A DNA stretch of 64,000 bases, from the NCBI GenBank assembly GCA_024398955.1, contig JAKSIG010000003.1, positions 39,749 to 103,748 of the forward strand, read 5' to 3'. This DNA comes from Fibrobacter sp. (GTDB lineage Bacteria; Fibrobacterota; Fibrobacteria; Fibrobacterales; Fibrobacteraceae). Both the position numbers and the translations under genes were made by a program. This document shows positions 39,940-49,451 of the stretch, in pieces. Below the pieces are notes generated by a model. That model was not told where the DNA came from, did not search any database, and worked only from the letters and a program-made list of their open reading frames with translations. The number at the start of each line of letters is the position of its first letter. The stretch's first letter is position 1.

Positions 39940-40005
39940 CGAAAAAAAATAAGAAATTCCGAAAGTTGAGTCATTCCTCAAAAATTATATAAGTAGGGCT
40001 GAAAT

Positions 40006-43000
40006 ATGGAAAAATTGTTGAAATTTATAAAAGCATCATTGGTTGGCTTTAGTCTACTTGGAATGGTTGCTTGCGGTGATTCAGATAGTGAAAAAACTTC
40101 TGGTGGGGCTACAGAGGAAACTCAAGGCATTGCAATTAATGATAAAACTGTGGCAGGCGTTTCTCAGAAGGGTCCTTTTGTCAATGGTTCCAGTGTCCAC
40201 CTCTATGGACTTGATTTTGAAACGTTGACTCAATCTGGTTCTGTGTTTACGGGTAAAATAACTAGTGATAAAGGTGACTTTAAGGTTTCTGGAGTTAGTC
40301 TTGCTTCCCAATATGCTTTACTGGAAGCTAGCGGATATTACCACAATGAAGTTACAGGTGAAAAATCTTCAAGTCCGATTACATTATATGCGATTACAGA
40401 CTTGAGTGATCGCGATCATGTGAATATCAATTTGCTGACTCACCTGGAATATGAACGAGTTCAATATCTTGTGTCTACGGGTATGAGTGTTCAAGATGCC
40501 AAAAAGCAAACTGAACGGGAAATACTGAAAACTTTCTATATCGATCTAAATGCTGAAAGTTTTGAAGATTTGAATATTTTCAATGATGGTGACGGTGATG
40601 CCGCTTTGCTTGCTGTTTCCATTCTTTTGCAGGGAAATCGTTCAGAAGCTGATCTTAGTGAACTTTTAGCAAATTACGCCATGGATATAGAAAAGGATGG
40701 CGAATGGAATGATGAGAAAATTAAGACTGAAATTGCTGATTGGACGGAGAGGCTGAGTCGTGATGATGACTATGGTGGAATTCGTCTAAACATTTCAAAA
40801 TGGAAATTTGGCGAAGTTCCGGCATTTGAAATATATGCTAGACGTTATTGGTGGTTCAATTATGGACTTGGCTTATGTACTGATGGTCGGCAGGGAGAAG
40901 TTCTGAAAAATCAAAATGAATTGAGTTTTAATGCGGATATATACTACATATGTGATAAACAATCTTGGAGGATTGCGAAAAATATTGAAAGGGACACTTA
41001 TTCTTGGGGTGACGATTTTAAAGAAGGTACGGTAAAAAAAGGAAATGTGAATCCAAAGTTGTATTATGTGTATGATGGATTTGCTTGGCGTGAGGGAACT
41101 GAATTAGATGCTCAAATGTATGAAAAAGGTGGCTTTGCCTGTGCCGAACGAAAAAATACTGCTGAAGGAATGGTTGCTGTAACGGGTGATACAAGTTCTG
41201 TAAAAATTGAAAAACTCTATTATGTTTGTGAAGATAAGTGGGTTGTTGCCCCTTCAGTTTATAATGATACATACGAAAGTCGTGGAAAATGTGATGAATC
41301 GCATGTAGACGATGTGATTGTCGGTCGTATCGATAGGAATAATCACTATATCTGCACTGGTAACCAATGGCAGGAAATTTCTACGATTCTGTATGAATTG
41401 ATCATGACGTATGGTACATGTGTAAATAGAAAGGATGGATTTCTCGCTAGCGGTAAATTTGATGGTTTTGGGTGTAAAGACAATCATTGGATAAAATTGG
41501 ATGAATTCGAAAGAGACATGGGTATATGTACCCCTTCACGGAATGTCAAGGCAGTGTATGAAGGACATTATTATATTTGTCAAGATTCAGAATGGAAGGC
41601 AATAAGCGAAGTGGAGTTTGAGTATGGATTTTGTACAACATCTATACAAGATTCTATGGCTAATGTCGGATGGCATTATTATGTTTGTCAAGATTCAGAA
41701 TGGACTGCAATAAGCGAAGTTGAGTATAAGTATGGATTTTGTACAGCATCTATGCAAGACTCTTTGGCTAATCCAGGATCCTTTTATGTTTGCAAAGATT
41801 TGGTGTGGAAGAAGATTGAAGAAGATGAATATAACAAACTGGCTGAGTTAAAGGAAATAGAACGTAAATTTGGAATTTGTACAGCTTCCATACAAGGTTC
41901 CGTGGCTGGCTGGGGATCCTTTTATGTTTGTCAAGATTCTGTGTGGAAGGAGATTGAAGAAGATGAATATAACAAACTGGCTGAATTAGAGGAAATAAAA
42001 CGTAAATATGGAATTTGTTCAGCTTCTAAACAGGATTTTGTTGTTAGTGGTCATTATGTTTCTTATATCTGTGACAATAACGAGTGGCGAGAAACAACCG
42101 AATTAATCGGTCGTTATGGACGCTGCCGGGACGCTATACAGGATTCTGTTATTTTCTACGAAAAAAAATTTTTTGTATGTACAGCAGGTTCCTGGGAAGA
42201 AACGTCTGTAGCCACTTATGTTGAAGGTGTATGTTCTGCAGAGAGGGAAAAAGATATAATTGAAATTCGAAAGGATTATCAAGATTCTTATCCGGATGGT
42301 GAATTCAACTGGCGGAATTATTTGGATGATGTTGATTATTATGTATATGTAAGTTATTTTTTATGTGAAAAAGGGGAATGGCGGAAAATTGAATGGAAAG
42401 AAAACTCTGAACTCTCCGGTCGTTTTGGACTTTGCAGGGACGCTATACAGGATTCTGTTGCTGGTGAGGATGGTCGTTACTACATCTGTGACAATAACGA
42501 GTGGCGGGAAACAAACGGATTAATCGGTCGTTTTGGACGCTGTAGGGACGCTATACAGGATTCCGTTATTTTCTACGATAAAAAATTTTTTATATGTGCT
42601 GCAGGTTCCTGGGAAGAAACGTCTGTAGCCACCTATGTTGAAGGTGTATGTTCTGTAGAAAGGGAAGGAAAATCTATTGAAATTCAGAGGGCTCGTCAAC
42701 ATTACGTTAGTGATGGAGAAATCGTGTGGCATAACTATTTGGATGAAGAAGACGAAATTTATCATGACCCCTGCGTTGGTTATTTTTTGTGTGAAAATGA
42801 GGAATGGCGGAAAATTTCATTGCTAGAGCATAAGTACGGTCTTTGTGAAGATGATAGAGAAGGAAAGTTTGTTCGCCACAATAATTCATATTACGCATGT
42901 AGAAGAGGTGTATGGACAAAAGCATCTGAACTGGATTATAGTCTTTATAAAACGTATGGATGGTGTACGGAGGATCGTCAGTATGAAATAGCAGAGGAGG

Positions 43001-43809
43001 CTGTTTGCGATAGTTCTTCTTGGCGAGCAATGACTGATGTTGAAAAAGAATATGGAATATGCTCGTCAAAAAATGAAGGTGCGTGGGCTCCTTTAGAGCG
43101 AATATACGTGTGTTATCAAGAAAAATGGATTACCGCAGCAGATTGGAATATATCTTGGAATTATTATGTGGAGGACGAGGGCCGATTTGGAGAGCTTGTA
43201 GATGCTCGTGATGGTCGCGTTTACAAAACTATAAAAATAGGTGATCTGGTATGGATGGCTGAAAATTTGGATTATTTTGATTCAAAAAATGATAATTTGT
43301 CAAAAACCATTAGACCAAGCAATTATTCTGGGCGCCTTTATTCCTGGTCTGCGGCAATGAATTTGAAAGATATATACAACTTCTCTTACTATGGCAAAAT
43401 CGAAAGCCCCCATCAAGGTGTTTGCCCCAAAGGATGGCATATTCCAAGTGGGGATGAGTGGAATGCTTTGTTTAATACTGTGGGTAATGACGCCCTCTCC
43501 TTAATTACCTCTTGGGGATGGCCAGTGAAAGGATCAAATGAAAGTGGATTTTCTGCAATACCCTATGGAGTGAGTTGGTGTAATAGCCGTTCAGAGGAAA
43601 GTCCTGGGTTTTGGTGTGGTTACTTTGATGATCTCGGTTATCAAACTCTGTTCTGGAGCTCTACGGAATACGAAAATGAGGATGATATAATCTCTGAAAT
43701 TTCGGAGGCCTATCAATGGTACATTGGAATTTTACAGAGAGGATCTAAAGCTGATTTAGGACACAATCCCAAAGAACATGCCTTTTATGTTCGTTGTGTT
43801 CAAGATTAA
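40006..43809 (+). CDS. Giant Cys-rich repeat lipoprotein with C-terminal FISUMP domain
   Basis: A 1267-residue predicted lipoprotein (lipid Cys23 in MVACGDSD). Residues about 35-300 form a domain shared with the lipoprotein at 44833 (GVSQKGPFVNGSSVHLYGL, EDLNIFNDGDGDAALLAVSIL, RYWWFNYGLG). Residues about 300-1055 are repeats with pattern C-x-x-x-x-Q-D...YYVC-x-x-x-x-W-(R/K), including 36-residue units near 41581-41800 and a 139-codon duplication (42069 onward against 42486 onward). Residues about 1060-1267 are a FISUMP domain (DARDGRVYKTIKIGDLVWMAENLDY to AFYVRCVQD). The gene is visibly AT-richer than its neighbours. Likely a surface-exposed adhesin or binding protein; the ligand is unknown. 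Confidence 0.8.
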   Translation: MEKLLKFIKASLVGFSLLGMVACGDSDSEKTSGGATEETQGIAINDKTVAGVSQKGPFVNGSSVHLYGLDFETLTQSGSVFTGKITSDKGDFKVSGVSLASQYALLEASGYYHNEVTGEKSSSPITLYAITDLSDRDHVNINLLTHLEYERVQYLVSTGMSVQDAKKQTEREILKTFYIDLNAESFEDLNIFNDGDGDAALLAVSILLQGNRSEADLSELLANYAMDIEKDGEWNDEKIKTEIADWTERLSRDDDYGGIRLNISKWKFGEVPAFEIYARRYWWFNYGLGLCTDGRQGEVLKNQNELSFNADIYYICDKQSWRIAKNIERDTYSWGDDFKEGTVKKGNVNPKLYYVYDGFAWREGTELDAQMYEKGGFACAERKNTAEGMVAVTGDTSSVKIEKLYYVCEDKWVVAPSVYNDTYESRGKCDESHVDDVIVGRIDRNNHYICTGNQWQEISTILYELIMTYGTCVNRKDGFLASGKFDGFGCKDNHWIKLDEFERDMGICTPSRNVKAVYEGHYYICQDSEWKAISEVEFEYGFCTTSIQDSMANVGWHYYVCQDSEWTAISEVEYKYGFCTASMQDSLANPGSFYVCKDLVWKKIEEDEYNKLAELKEIERKFGICTASIQGSVAGWGSFYVCQDSVWKEIEEDEYNKLAELEEIKRKYGICSASKQDFVVSGHYVSYICDNNEWRETTELIGRYGRCRDAIQDSVIFYEKKFFVCTAGSWEETSVATYVEGVCSAEREKDIIEIRKDYQDSYPDGEFNWRNYLDDVDYYVYVSYFLCEKGEWRKIEWKENSELSGRFGLCRDAIQDSVAGEDGRYYICDNNEWRETNGLIGRFGRCRDAIQDSVIFYDKKFFICAAGSWEETSVATYVEGVCSVEREGKSIEIQRARQHYVSDGEIVWHNYLDEEDEIYHDPCVGYFLCENEEWRKISLLEHKYGLCEDDREGKFVRHNNSYYACRRGVWTKASELDYSLYKTYGWCTEDRQYEIAEEAVCDSSSWRAMTDVEKEYGICSSKNEGAWAPLERIYVCYQEKWITAADWNISWNYYVEDEGRFGELVDARDGRVYKTIKIGDLVWMAENLDYFDSKNDNLSKTIRPSNYSGRLYSWSAAMNLKDIYNFSYYGKIESPHQGVCPKGWHIPSGDEWNALFNTVGNDALSLITSWGWPVKGSNESGFSAIPYGVSWCNSRSEESPGFWCGYFDDLGYQTLFWSSTEYENEDDIISEISEAYQWYIGILQRGSKADLGHNPKEHAFYVRCVQD

Positions 43810-43824
43810 CTTGGTGCGAATATG

Positions 43825-43881
43825 AACGATAAGACCTGCTTTAAAAGCGGGTCTTTTTATATAAAACAAGAAATGTGTTTT
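43825..43881. repeat. 57-bp direct repeat, downstream copy
   Basis: Identical to 39605-39661. It serves as terminator of the giant lipoprotein gene (stem 43832-43854) and starts the upstream region of the next TIGR02147 cassette. Beyond it the two loci diverge, but both continue with TTTTATAAAACAAA. Confidence 0.9.
43832..43858 (+). terminator. Terminator of the giant lipoprotein gene
   Basis: Same hairpin as at 39612-39638: AGACCTGC / GCGGGTCT, then T5. Confidence 0.8.
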
Positions 43882-43995
43882 TATAAAACAAAATTGCAAA
43901 ATTTAATTTAAATCTTTCTAATTTAATTAAAAATAAAGATTTTTGTTTTATAAAATTATTGTTTTAATCAAAATCTTTAGCTATATTGGTTCTTG

Positions 43996-44820
43996 ATGAA
44001 ACCTATAATCGAATATAAAGATTACCGTGTCTATATAAATGATTATTACCGGGAACGCAAGGAACGTTCCGGATTTACTTGGCGTGAATTTGCGAAGGTT
44101 GCGGGTTATGCTTCGGGTTCTTATTTGAAACTTGTGTGTGATGGGAAGACTCGTCTCACTCAAGAGGGAGCTGCAAAGACTGCTGAGGCCATGGGACTTG
44201 CTGGTTATGAACAGAAATATTTTCTGTTGATGGTGGAATATAACGATGCTAAAGGTCGCGAAGAAAAACGGACCGCTTTCGAAAAAATGATTACCTTGGG
44301 AAAGGAACATAAGGTAAAAATCGCAGGCGATGAATTCTTCAATTACTTTTCGTCTTGGCGTAATCCGGTACTTCGCGAATTGGTGCCGGCAATGCCTAAT
44401 GCCAAACCTTCTGAAATTGCTGATCAGTGCTATCCAAGAGTCAGTGCTGCGGAAGTTGTAGAAACAATCAAGTTTTTGAAGGATCGCGAATTGCTATCCC
44501 AAGATAACGAAGGCTGTTATCATTTGACTGACCGCGTGATTTCTACGGGTCCGATGGATGTGGTGCCTGAAGCTGTTCATGCAATGCAGTTGGAAATGGC
44601 TGAACTGGCAAAGAATGCCTTGATGGATTTGCCCATAACGGAACGAAACTTTAGCGGTCTCACTCTTGGAATTACGAAAAAAGCCTACGGAAAGATCCTT
44701 GAAGAAATGGCGGAGTTCCGTAGAAGAGTTATTGCGATCGCAACAGACGATGATGAAACAGATCAGGTTTATCGATTGAACTTGCAACTGTTTCCGTTGA
44801 CAAAATCTTTGAATGGTTAG
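43996..44820 (+). CDS. TIGR02147-family transcriptional regulator
   Basis: A 274-residue protein of the family first noted as abundant in Fibrobacter succinogenes. The N-terminus has IIEYKDYRVYINDYYRERKERSGFTWREFAKVAG, then YASGSYLKLVCDGKTRLTQEGAAKTAEAMGL, an XRE-like helix-turn-helix. The C-terminal DUF4423-like domain has WRNPVLRELVPAMPN and ends in DQVYRLNLQLFPL. The ATG at 43996 is used, one codon after a TTG. Its stop is 12 nt before the next lipoprotein, so the two are cotranscribed and it probably controls that gene, perhaps through the TTTTATAAAACA sites upstream. An AATCTTTAGC element lies at 43973-43982. Confidence 0.82.
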   Translation: MKPIIEYKDYRVYINDYYRERKERSGFTWREFAKVAGYASGSYLKLVCDGKTRLTQEGAAKTAEAMGLAGYEQKYFLLMVEYNDAKGREEKRTAFEKMITLGKEHKVKIAGDEFFNYFSSWRNPVLRELVPAMPNAKPSEIADQCYPRVSAAEVVETIKFLKDRELLSQDNEGCYHLTDRVISTGPMDVVPEAVHAMQLEMAELAKNALMDLPITERNFSGLTLGITKKAYGKILEEMAEFRRRVIAIATDDDETDQVYRLNLQLFPLTKSLNG

Positions 44821-44832
44821 GAGGAACCTTTT

Positions 44833-46722
44833 ATGAAATACTTGAATAACATGCTATGCTTGGTGGGCTTGTGTGGACTTGCTTTCTGGGCCTGCGGCGA
44901 CGATAAGACCGCAGGCGGAGTTACTGAAGAAACTCAGGGTATTGCCATTGTAGACAAGACCGTTTCCGGTGTATCTCAGAAAGGACCGTTTGTGAAAGGC
45001 TCTAGTGTTCATCTTTATGGACTTAATCCTAGAACTCTTGCACAGACTGGTTCCGTTTTTATGGGAAAGGTTAACAGCGACAAGGGTGATTTCTCTTTCT
45101 CGGATGTGAACCTGAAATCACAATATGTCTTGCTGGAAGCGGAAGGCTTCTACCGAAATGAAATTACCGGCGAAAAATCAAATGCTCCCATAACGCTTCT
45201 TGCTGTATCGGATTTGAGTAAACGAGAAACAGTGAACATTAACCTTTTGACAAGCATCTCTTTTGACCGAGTTCTTTACCTAGTAAAGAATGGAATGTCT
45301 GTTGCGCAAGCAAAGAAACAGGCGGAAGAGGAAGTTCTGAAAGCCTTCTATATGGATAATGTTCAAGCCGATTTTGAAGACCTGAATATTTTCAACGAGG
45401 AAGAAGGTGACGCAGTTTTGTTGGGCATTTCAATTTTGCTGCAGCAGGGTTGTAACCAAATAGCGATGTTGCAATCGCGATCCGAGGCGGATCTGGTTGC
45501 ATTGATGTCTGATATTTCGTTGGACCTGGAGAAGGATGGTTTGTGGAACAACGATTCTGTGAAAACCCAAATTGCAGACTGTTTCTCTAGCAGCAATCCG
45601 GATTTCTATATGGCTGAATATAGACGACATATTGAGTCCTGGAATTTGGGGGCTGCTTCTAATTTTGAAAAGTACGCACATCGCTACTGGTGGTATAATT
45701 ATGGTTTAGGAGATTGCAACGAAAAGAATCGAGGTGAAACAAAGCCTAATTTGAATGCTATTAGTTCGAATGCGAATTCAACATTCACTTGTGACGAAAA
45801 TGGTTGGCGAGAAGCAACAGATAAGGAAATTAAGGATTATCAGATCGATGCTCAGAGAAAATTAGATACCGAAGGCTGGGATAACGACGCCGAAGCTGGG
45901 GAAATCCGTCATGGTGATGTTGATCCTAGGAGGATCTATGTTTTTGATGGCGAAAAATGGTTTGCTGGTGATGATGTGGATTCCGTAATGATCGCCAATG
46001 GTGGTGCTGCCTGTGCTGTTCACAAGAAACCTGGACAATCAACGTCGGATAAAATTGCTGCAGTGTGGGATACAAGTTCCGTGACCTACCTGAATCAGTA
46101 TTTCGTCTGTGACTCCGCTACAGGTCATTGGAATGAGGCTCCTATGATTTATACCAATACCGTTGACTTGAGAGATAGTTGCCGTAAACTTACCGAGCCA
46201 ACGCTGTTGAATGGAACCGTGTACAGGAACGAAGTGTATTGGTGCGCTGACGGGGTGATTCGCGAATTCAGTGCCGTGGAAAAGGCTGTGGAAAATCAAG
46301 TCTGCGACGAGAATAATATCGGTGAGTATGTCTTGAAAACTTTAGGGGTTGGAACCCAGAATGAAAAGATCACTTATGCTCGTTGTTCACGAAATGGTTG
46401 GATGGTTGATGAACCTTTATGTAAGTCAGAATATTGTACTACAAATTGTTTAACATTTGAAAAAGTTTGTACCGATGGTCAATTGATATGCTTTACTGTA
46501 AACAATGCTTTTTCGGGAACTTTGTTGAAGTGCAATGAAAACTTGAAGGATTCTGTTGTTTTCGTAGAATCTCCGGCTTATACCCAAATGTATAGTATTC
46601 ATGGAGGCTGTAATGGAAATGAAACTGTGCAAGCTATAAGTGGGGGCAATCCGATGGGTTCGGGCGCGGTTAGTGATACTGTCGTGTGCGACGGCCAAAA
46701 ATGGCGTAAGTACGAAGAATAA
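44833..46722 (+). CDS. Cys-rich lipoprotein, paralogue of the 40006 product
   Basis: A 629-residue predicted lipoprotein (Cys21 in LAFWACGDDK). Residues about 28-300 repeat the conserved domain of the 1267-residue protein (GVSQKGPFVKGSSVHLYGL, FEDLNIFNEEEGDAVLLGISIL, HRYWWYNYGLG). The C-terminal half has Cys-x-W repeats (CDENGWREAT, CRKLTEPTLLNGTVYRNEVYWC) but no FISUMP domain. It has the strong ribosome site AGGAGG and directly follows its TIGR02147 regulator. No enzyme motif is seen. Likely outer-surface or periplasmic binding; role unknown. Confidence 0.78.
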   Translation: MKYLNNMLCLVGLCGLAFWACGDDKTAGGVTEETQGIAIVDKTVSGVSQKGPFVKGSSVHLYGLNPRTLAQTGSVFMGKVNSDKGDFSFSDVNLKSQYVLLEAEGFYRNEITGEKSNAPITLLAVSDLSKRETVNINLLTSISFDRVLYLVKNGMSVAQAKKQAEEEVLKAFYMDNVQADFEDLNIFNEEEGDAVLLGISILLQQGCNQIAMLQSRSEADLVALMSDISLDLEKDGLWNNDSVKTQIADCFSSSNPDFYMAEYRRHIESWNLGAASNFEKYAHRYWWYNYGLGDCNEKNRGETKPNLNAISSNANSTFTCDENGWREATDKEIKDYQIDAQRKLDTEGWDNDAEAGEIRHGDVDPRRIYVFDGEKWFAGDDVDSVMIANGGAACAVHKKPGQSTSDKIAAVWDTSSVTYLNQYFVCDSATGHWNEAPMIYTNTVDLRDSCRKLTEPTLLNGTVYRNEVYWCADGVIREFSAVEKAVENQVCDENNIGEYVLKTLGVGTQNEKITYARCSRNGWMVDEPLCKSEYCTTNCLTFEKVCTDGQLICFTVNNAFSGTLLKCNENLKDSVVFVESPAYTQMYSIHGGCNGNETVQAISGGNPMGSGAVSDTVVCDGQKWRKYEE

Positions 46723-46756
46723 ATAGCTCGTATAACTTTTTGGAATAACAAAAAAA

Positions 46757-46784
46757 AGACCCGCCTTGAAAGCGGGCCTTTTTG
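46757..46784 (+). terminator. Terminator of the second lipoprotein cassette
   Basis: Stem GACCCGC / GCGGGCC with one mismatch, loop CTTGAAA, then T5; preceded by A8, so possibly bidirectional with typA. Confidence 0.7.
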
Positions 46785-46873
46785 TACAGTCAGAAGATTC
46801 AGCTAGCCTCAGGTTCAGGAAACGTTTTTCGTCGGCGTTCCCTAACCCCTAGTTTCTAGCTTCTAGCCTCTAA

Positions 46874-48706
46874 TTAATCCTCCTCAACCGGCTTCTTGGA
46901 GAGCTGCTTACGCTTGATGGGATCCAGCTCGGTCTTGCGAAGGCGCAGCACTTCCGGGGTGACTTCGATGCATTCGTCTTCGTTAATGAAGGTAACGCAT
47001 TCTTCCAAAGTCAGGCGGCGGTACGGAGTCAGCTGGATCATGTCGTCAGCGGACTTGGAACGCATGTTGGTAAGGTGCTTACCCTTGGTAACGTTCACGG
47101 TAATATCCACGTCGCGGTTGTGTTCACCCACGATCATGCCCGGATAAACTTCTGCACCCGGTCCGATGATGAGGTAGCCGCGATCTTCCAGGTTGGAAAG
47201 AGCGTAGCTTGCAGCTTCACCCGGTTCCTTAGCGATGAGCACGCCGTTGATACGGGCGGGAATTTCTCCCTTGTACGGTTCGTAACCCTTGAAGATGGAC
47301 TGGGAAACTGCATAACCCTTGGAGAGGGACAGGAGTTTCGGACGGATACCGATAAGGCCGCGGGACGGAACGTTGAATTCCAAGGTGACGCGGTCGTTTT
47401 CGTCGGTGGTCATGTTGGTCATTTCGCCCTTGCGGGTCTGGATTTCCTGGATGCAGGCGCCAGAGAATTCGCTGGGGACTTCAACCTTGAATTCTTCAAC
47501 CGGTTCCAGCAGCTTGCCGTTTTCGTCGTTCTGGAAAATCACCTGAGGAGAACCGATGGTGAATTCGTAAAGTTCGCGACGCATATTTTCGACCAGGATG
47601 GTCAAGTGGAGAATACCACGGCCAGAGACCTTGAAGTTGGATGCGCCGTCGGCCTTTTCCACCAGGAGGGCGGGGTCAGCCATGTGTGCACGTTCCAGAC
47701 GTTCCTGGAGCTGGTTACCAGTCATGAACTTGCCACCGTACTTACCTGCCAAGGGGGAGGTGTTCACGGTGAACATCATGGAGATGGTGGGCGGGTCGAT
47801 ATGGATACGGGGGAGTTCCTGGGGGTTCTTCGGATCGGACAGGGTATCGCCGATGTCGAAGTTGTCGAAACCTGCCAAAAGAACGATGTCGCCCGGACCG
47901 GCTTCGTCAACCGGCTGGGGAGAAAGACCGTCGTAGCGCAGCACCTTCTGGAGACGGACGTTCTTGAACTTGCCGTCAACAGTGGACTGTGCAACAGTGA
48001 GACCCGGCTTGAAGATGCCGTTCTGGACGCGGCCCACAGCCAAGCGACCGAGGAAGCCGGAGTATTCCAGAGAAGTAATCTGCATCAGCGGTTCGGCGTT
48101 CGGATCGCCCTTAGGAGCCGGGATGCGTTCGATGATCTTGTCCATGAGGATGGAGAAGTCGCCATCCGGATCTTCCATTTCTGCCTTGCAGATACCGCGA
48201 CGGCCGGAACCGAACACCTTGTCGAAGTCCAGCTGTTCTTCAGTAGCGTCAAGTTCGCAGAACAGGTCGAAGACCTTGTCCAGAGCGCCGTGAGGATTGC
48301 AACCGTCACGGTCGATCTTGTTCACGACGACGATAGGAATGAGGCCCATCTGAAGAGCCTTCTGGGTCACGAAACGGGTCTGGGCCATAGGACCTTCGAA
48401 AGCGTCCACCACCAGAATCACACCGTCAACGGTACCGAGAACGCGTTCCACCTGGCCACCGAAGTCGGCATGCCCCGGGGTATCCACGATGTTCACGCGG
48501 TAGCCCTTGTACATCACGTTGGTGTTCTTGGAAAGGATGGTAATGCCGCGTTCGCGTTCCAGGTTGTCGGAGTCCATCACGCGTTCGTTGACTTCTTCAC
48601 CTTCGTGGAAAGTTCCGCACTGCTTGAGGAGCTGGTCCACCAGGGTGGTTTTACCGTGGTCAACGTGGGCGATGATGGCTACGTTTCTGATTTTAGATTG
48701 ATCCAT
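46874..48706 (-). CDS. typA: Ribosome-associated GTPase TypA/BipA
   Basis: A 610-residue translational GTPase involved in ribosome assembly and stress. G1 is [11 protein letters not shown]2 is [12 protein letters not shown]3 is [17 protein letters not shown]4 is NKIDRDG, with the EF-G-like domains II, III and V and the BipA-specific C-terminal domain ([15 protein letters not shown] and RLRKTELDP). The start gives [22 protein letters not shown]. Monocistronic; a TAnnTTTG element lies on minus at 48747-48754, about 40 nt upstream. Codon use is strongly optimised (GCC, AAG, GTC), as expected for a highly expressed gene. Confidence 0.97.
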   Translation of the reverse strand: MDQSKIRNVAIIAHVDHGKTTLVDQLLKQCGTFHEGEEVNERVMDSDNLERERGITILSKNTNVMYKGYRVNIVDTPGHADFGGQVERVLGTVDGVILVVDAFEGPMAQTRFVTQKALQMGLIPIVVVNKIDRDGCNPHGALDKVFDLFCELDATEEQLDFDKVFGSGRRGICKAEMEDPDGDFSILMDKIIERIPAPKGDPNAEPLMQITSLEYSGFLGRLAVGRVQNGIFKPGLTVAQSTVDGKFKNVRLQKVLRYDGLSPQPVDEAGPGDIVLLAGFDNFDIGDTLSDPKNPQELPRIHIDPPTISMMFTVNTSPLAGKYGGKFMTGNQLQERLERAHMADPALLVEKADGASNFKVSGRGILHLTILVENMRRELYEFTIGSPQVIFQNDENGKLLEPVEEFKVEVPSEFSGACIQEIQTRKGEMTNMTTDENDRVTLEFNVPSRGLIGIRPKLLSLSKGYAVSQSIFKGYEPYKGEIPARINGVLIAKEPGEAASYALSNLEDRGYLIIGPGAEVYPGMIVGEHNRDVDITVNVTKGKHLTNMRSKSADDMIQLTPYRRLTLEECVTFINEDECIEVTPEVLRLRKTELDPIKRKQLSKKPVEED

Positions 48707-48746
48707 AGGGCCTTCTTTTAATAGAGGACTGTTGTTTTTTTGCGCG

Positions 48747-48754
48747 CAAATTTA
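48747..48754 (-). promoter_or_regulatory. Putative -7 element of typA
   Basis: On minus this reads TAAATTTG, an exact TAnnTTTG match, about 40 nt before the typA ATG. Confidence 0.5.
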
Positions 48755-48784
48755 GAAAAATGCATAATATATGGCAAGTAAGCC

Positions 48785-48882
48785 AATTATGAATTACGAG
48801 GTATGAGTTACGACATTGATTTTTTTTGTGCCGAAGGCACGATTATTTATCTCGCAATTCGTAATTAGTAGTTCATAATTGT
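48785..48882. repeat. AT-rich imperfect palindromic repeat element (typA-48898 copy)
   Basis: Left arm AATTATGAATTACGAGGTAT-GAGTTACGA and right arm TCGCAATTCGTAATTAGTAG-TTCATAATT pair imperfectly. The centre is GTGCCGAAGGCAC, a perfect small hairpin. The arm words match those at 27.1 and 34.9 kb. Confidence 0.75.
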
Positions 48883-48890
48883 TATATTTG
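48883..48890 (+). promoter_or_regulatory. Putative -7 element of the 48898 gene (leaderless)
   Basis: TATATTTG, an exact TAnnTTTG match, then CGCTACT (7 nt) and the ATG. Confidence 0.55.
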
Positions 48891-48897
48891 CGCTACT

Positions 48898-49353
48898 ATG
48901 GCAAAGAATAAAGACTTTGATGAATTTGATGATGAAGAAATGGACGCTGAAGTCGAGGCTCAGCTTGAAGCTGAAGAAAATGCGGCTCAAATCGTTCGAG
49001 ACTACAGTGACCGTCGTATCCTGATTTGGGAAGAGGACGACGCCCGTCGTGAGGCTTGCCTCGAGGTGTTGACCGACCTTTTAGTGGGTTCTACCATCAA
49101 GGCTGTTAAGACCGAAGCCGAAGCTCAGGAACAGCTGGAAAACGACGACTGGGATACCTTCGTTGTGGATTTCTACACCGATGGCGTTTCCAGCAGTGAA
49201 TTTATTAAGAATGCCAACAACTATCCGGGGTCTATTCTGGTGGCCATCAATATGGGTCCGCTGACCTTGGCCGAAGAACGAGATCCTGCTCGTACAGAAC
49301 TTCTTCGCCGTCTGTTTGACGTAGAACGTGCAAACACTCAGATTAGAGCATAA
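48898..49353 (+). CDS. Acidic protein with degenerate response-regulator receiver domain
   Basis: A 151-residue soluble protein. The first 40 residues are extremely acidic (FDEFDDEEMDAEVEAQLEAE). Residues 41-145 resemble a CheY-like receiver: ILIWEEDDARREACLEVL supplies the acidic pocket, DTFVVDFYTDGVSSSEF aligns with the phospho-Asp strand and loop, and ILVAINMGPL with the Thr strand. The Thr and Lys switch residues are not clear, so it may be a pseudo-receiver. No kinase or output domain is attached or adjacent. Leaderless start predicted. Confidence 0.55.
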   Translation: MAKNKDFDEFDDEEMDAEVEAQLEAEENAAQIVRDYSDRRILIWEEDDARREACLEVLTDLLVGSTIKAVKTEAEAQEQLENDDWDTFVVDFYTDGVSSSEFIKNANNYPGSILVAINMGPLTLAEERDPARTELLRRLFDVERANTQIRA

Positions 49354-49370
49354 AAGGACCGCATAAGCTC

Positions 49371-49387
49371 GTTCGTCGGGTAGAAAA
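49371..49387 (+). repeat. Single copy of the TCGTTCGTCGGGTAGAA core
   Basis: Shares its first 12 bases with the 73-bp tandem units at 2762-2950 (TCGTTCGTCGG). Located in the 3' UTR of the acidic receiver-like gene, again between stop codon and terminator. Confidence 0.5.
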
Positions 49388-49451
49388 CCTGCGTTCAGTT
49401 TGTGCAGCCTCCAGATAGGAGTGCGTTCCTTTGGGACGAATTACAAGTTTG

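Noticed and set aside
39605..46784. Transposon or integron carrying the lipoprotein cassettes
   Set aside because: No transposase, integrase or target-site duplication is visible; the flanking 57-bp repeats include terminators and are better explained by segmental duplication.
47075..48721. A 548-codon open frame on plus opposite typA
   Set aside because: Antisense to a highly conserved GTPase; no signals of its own.
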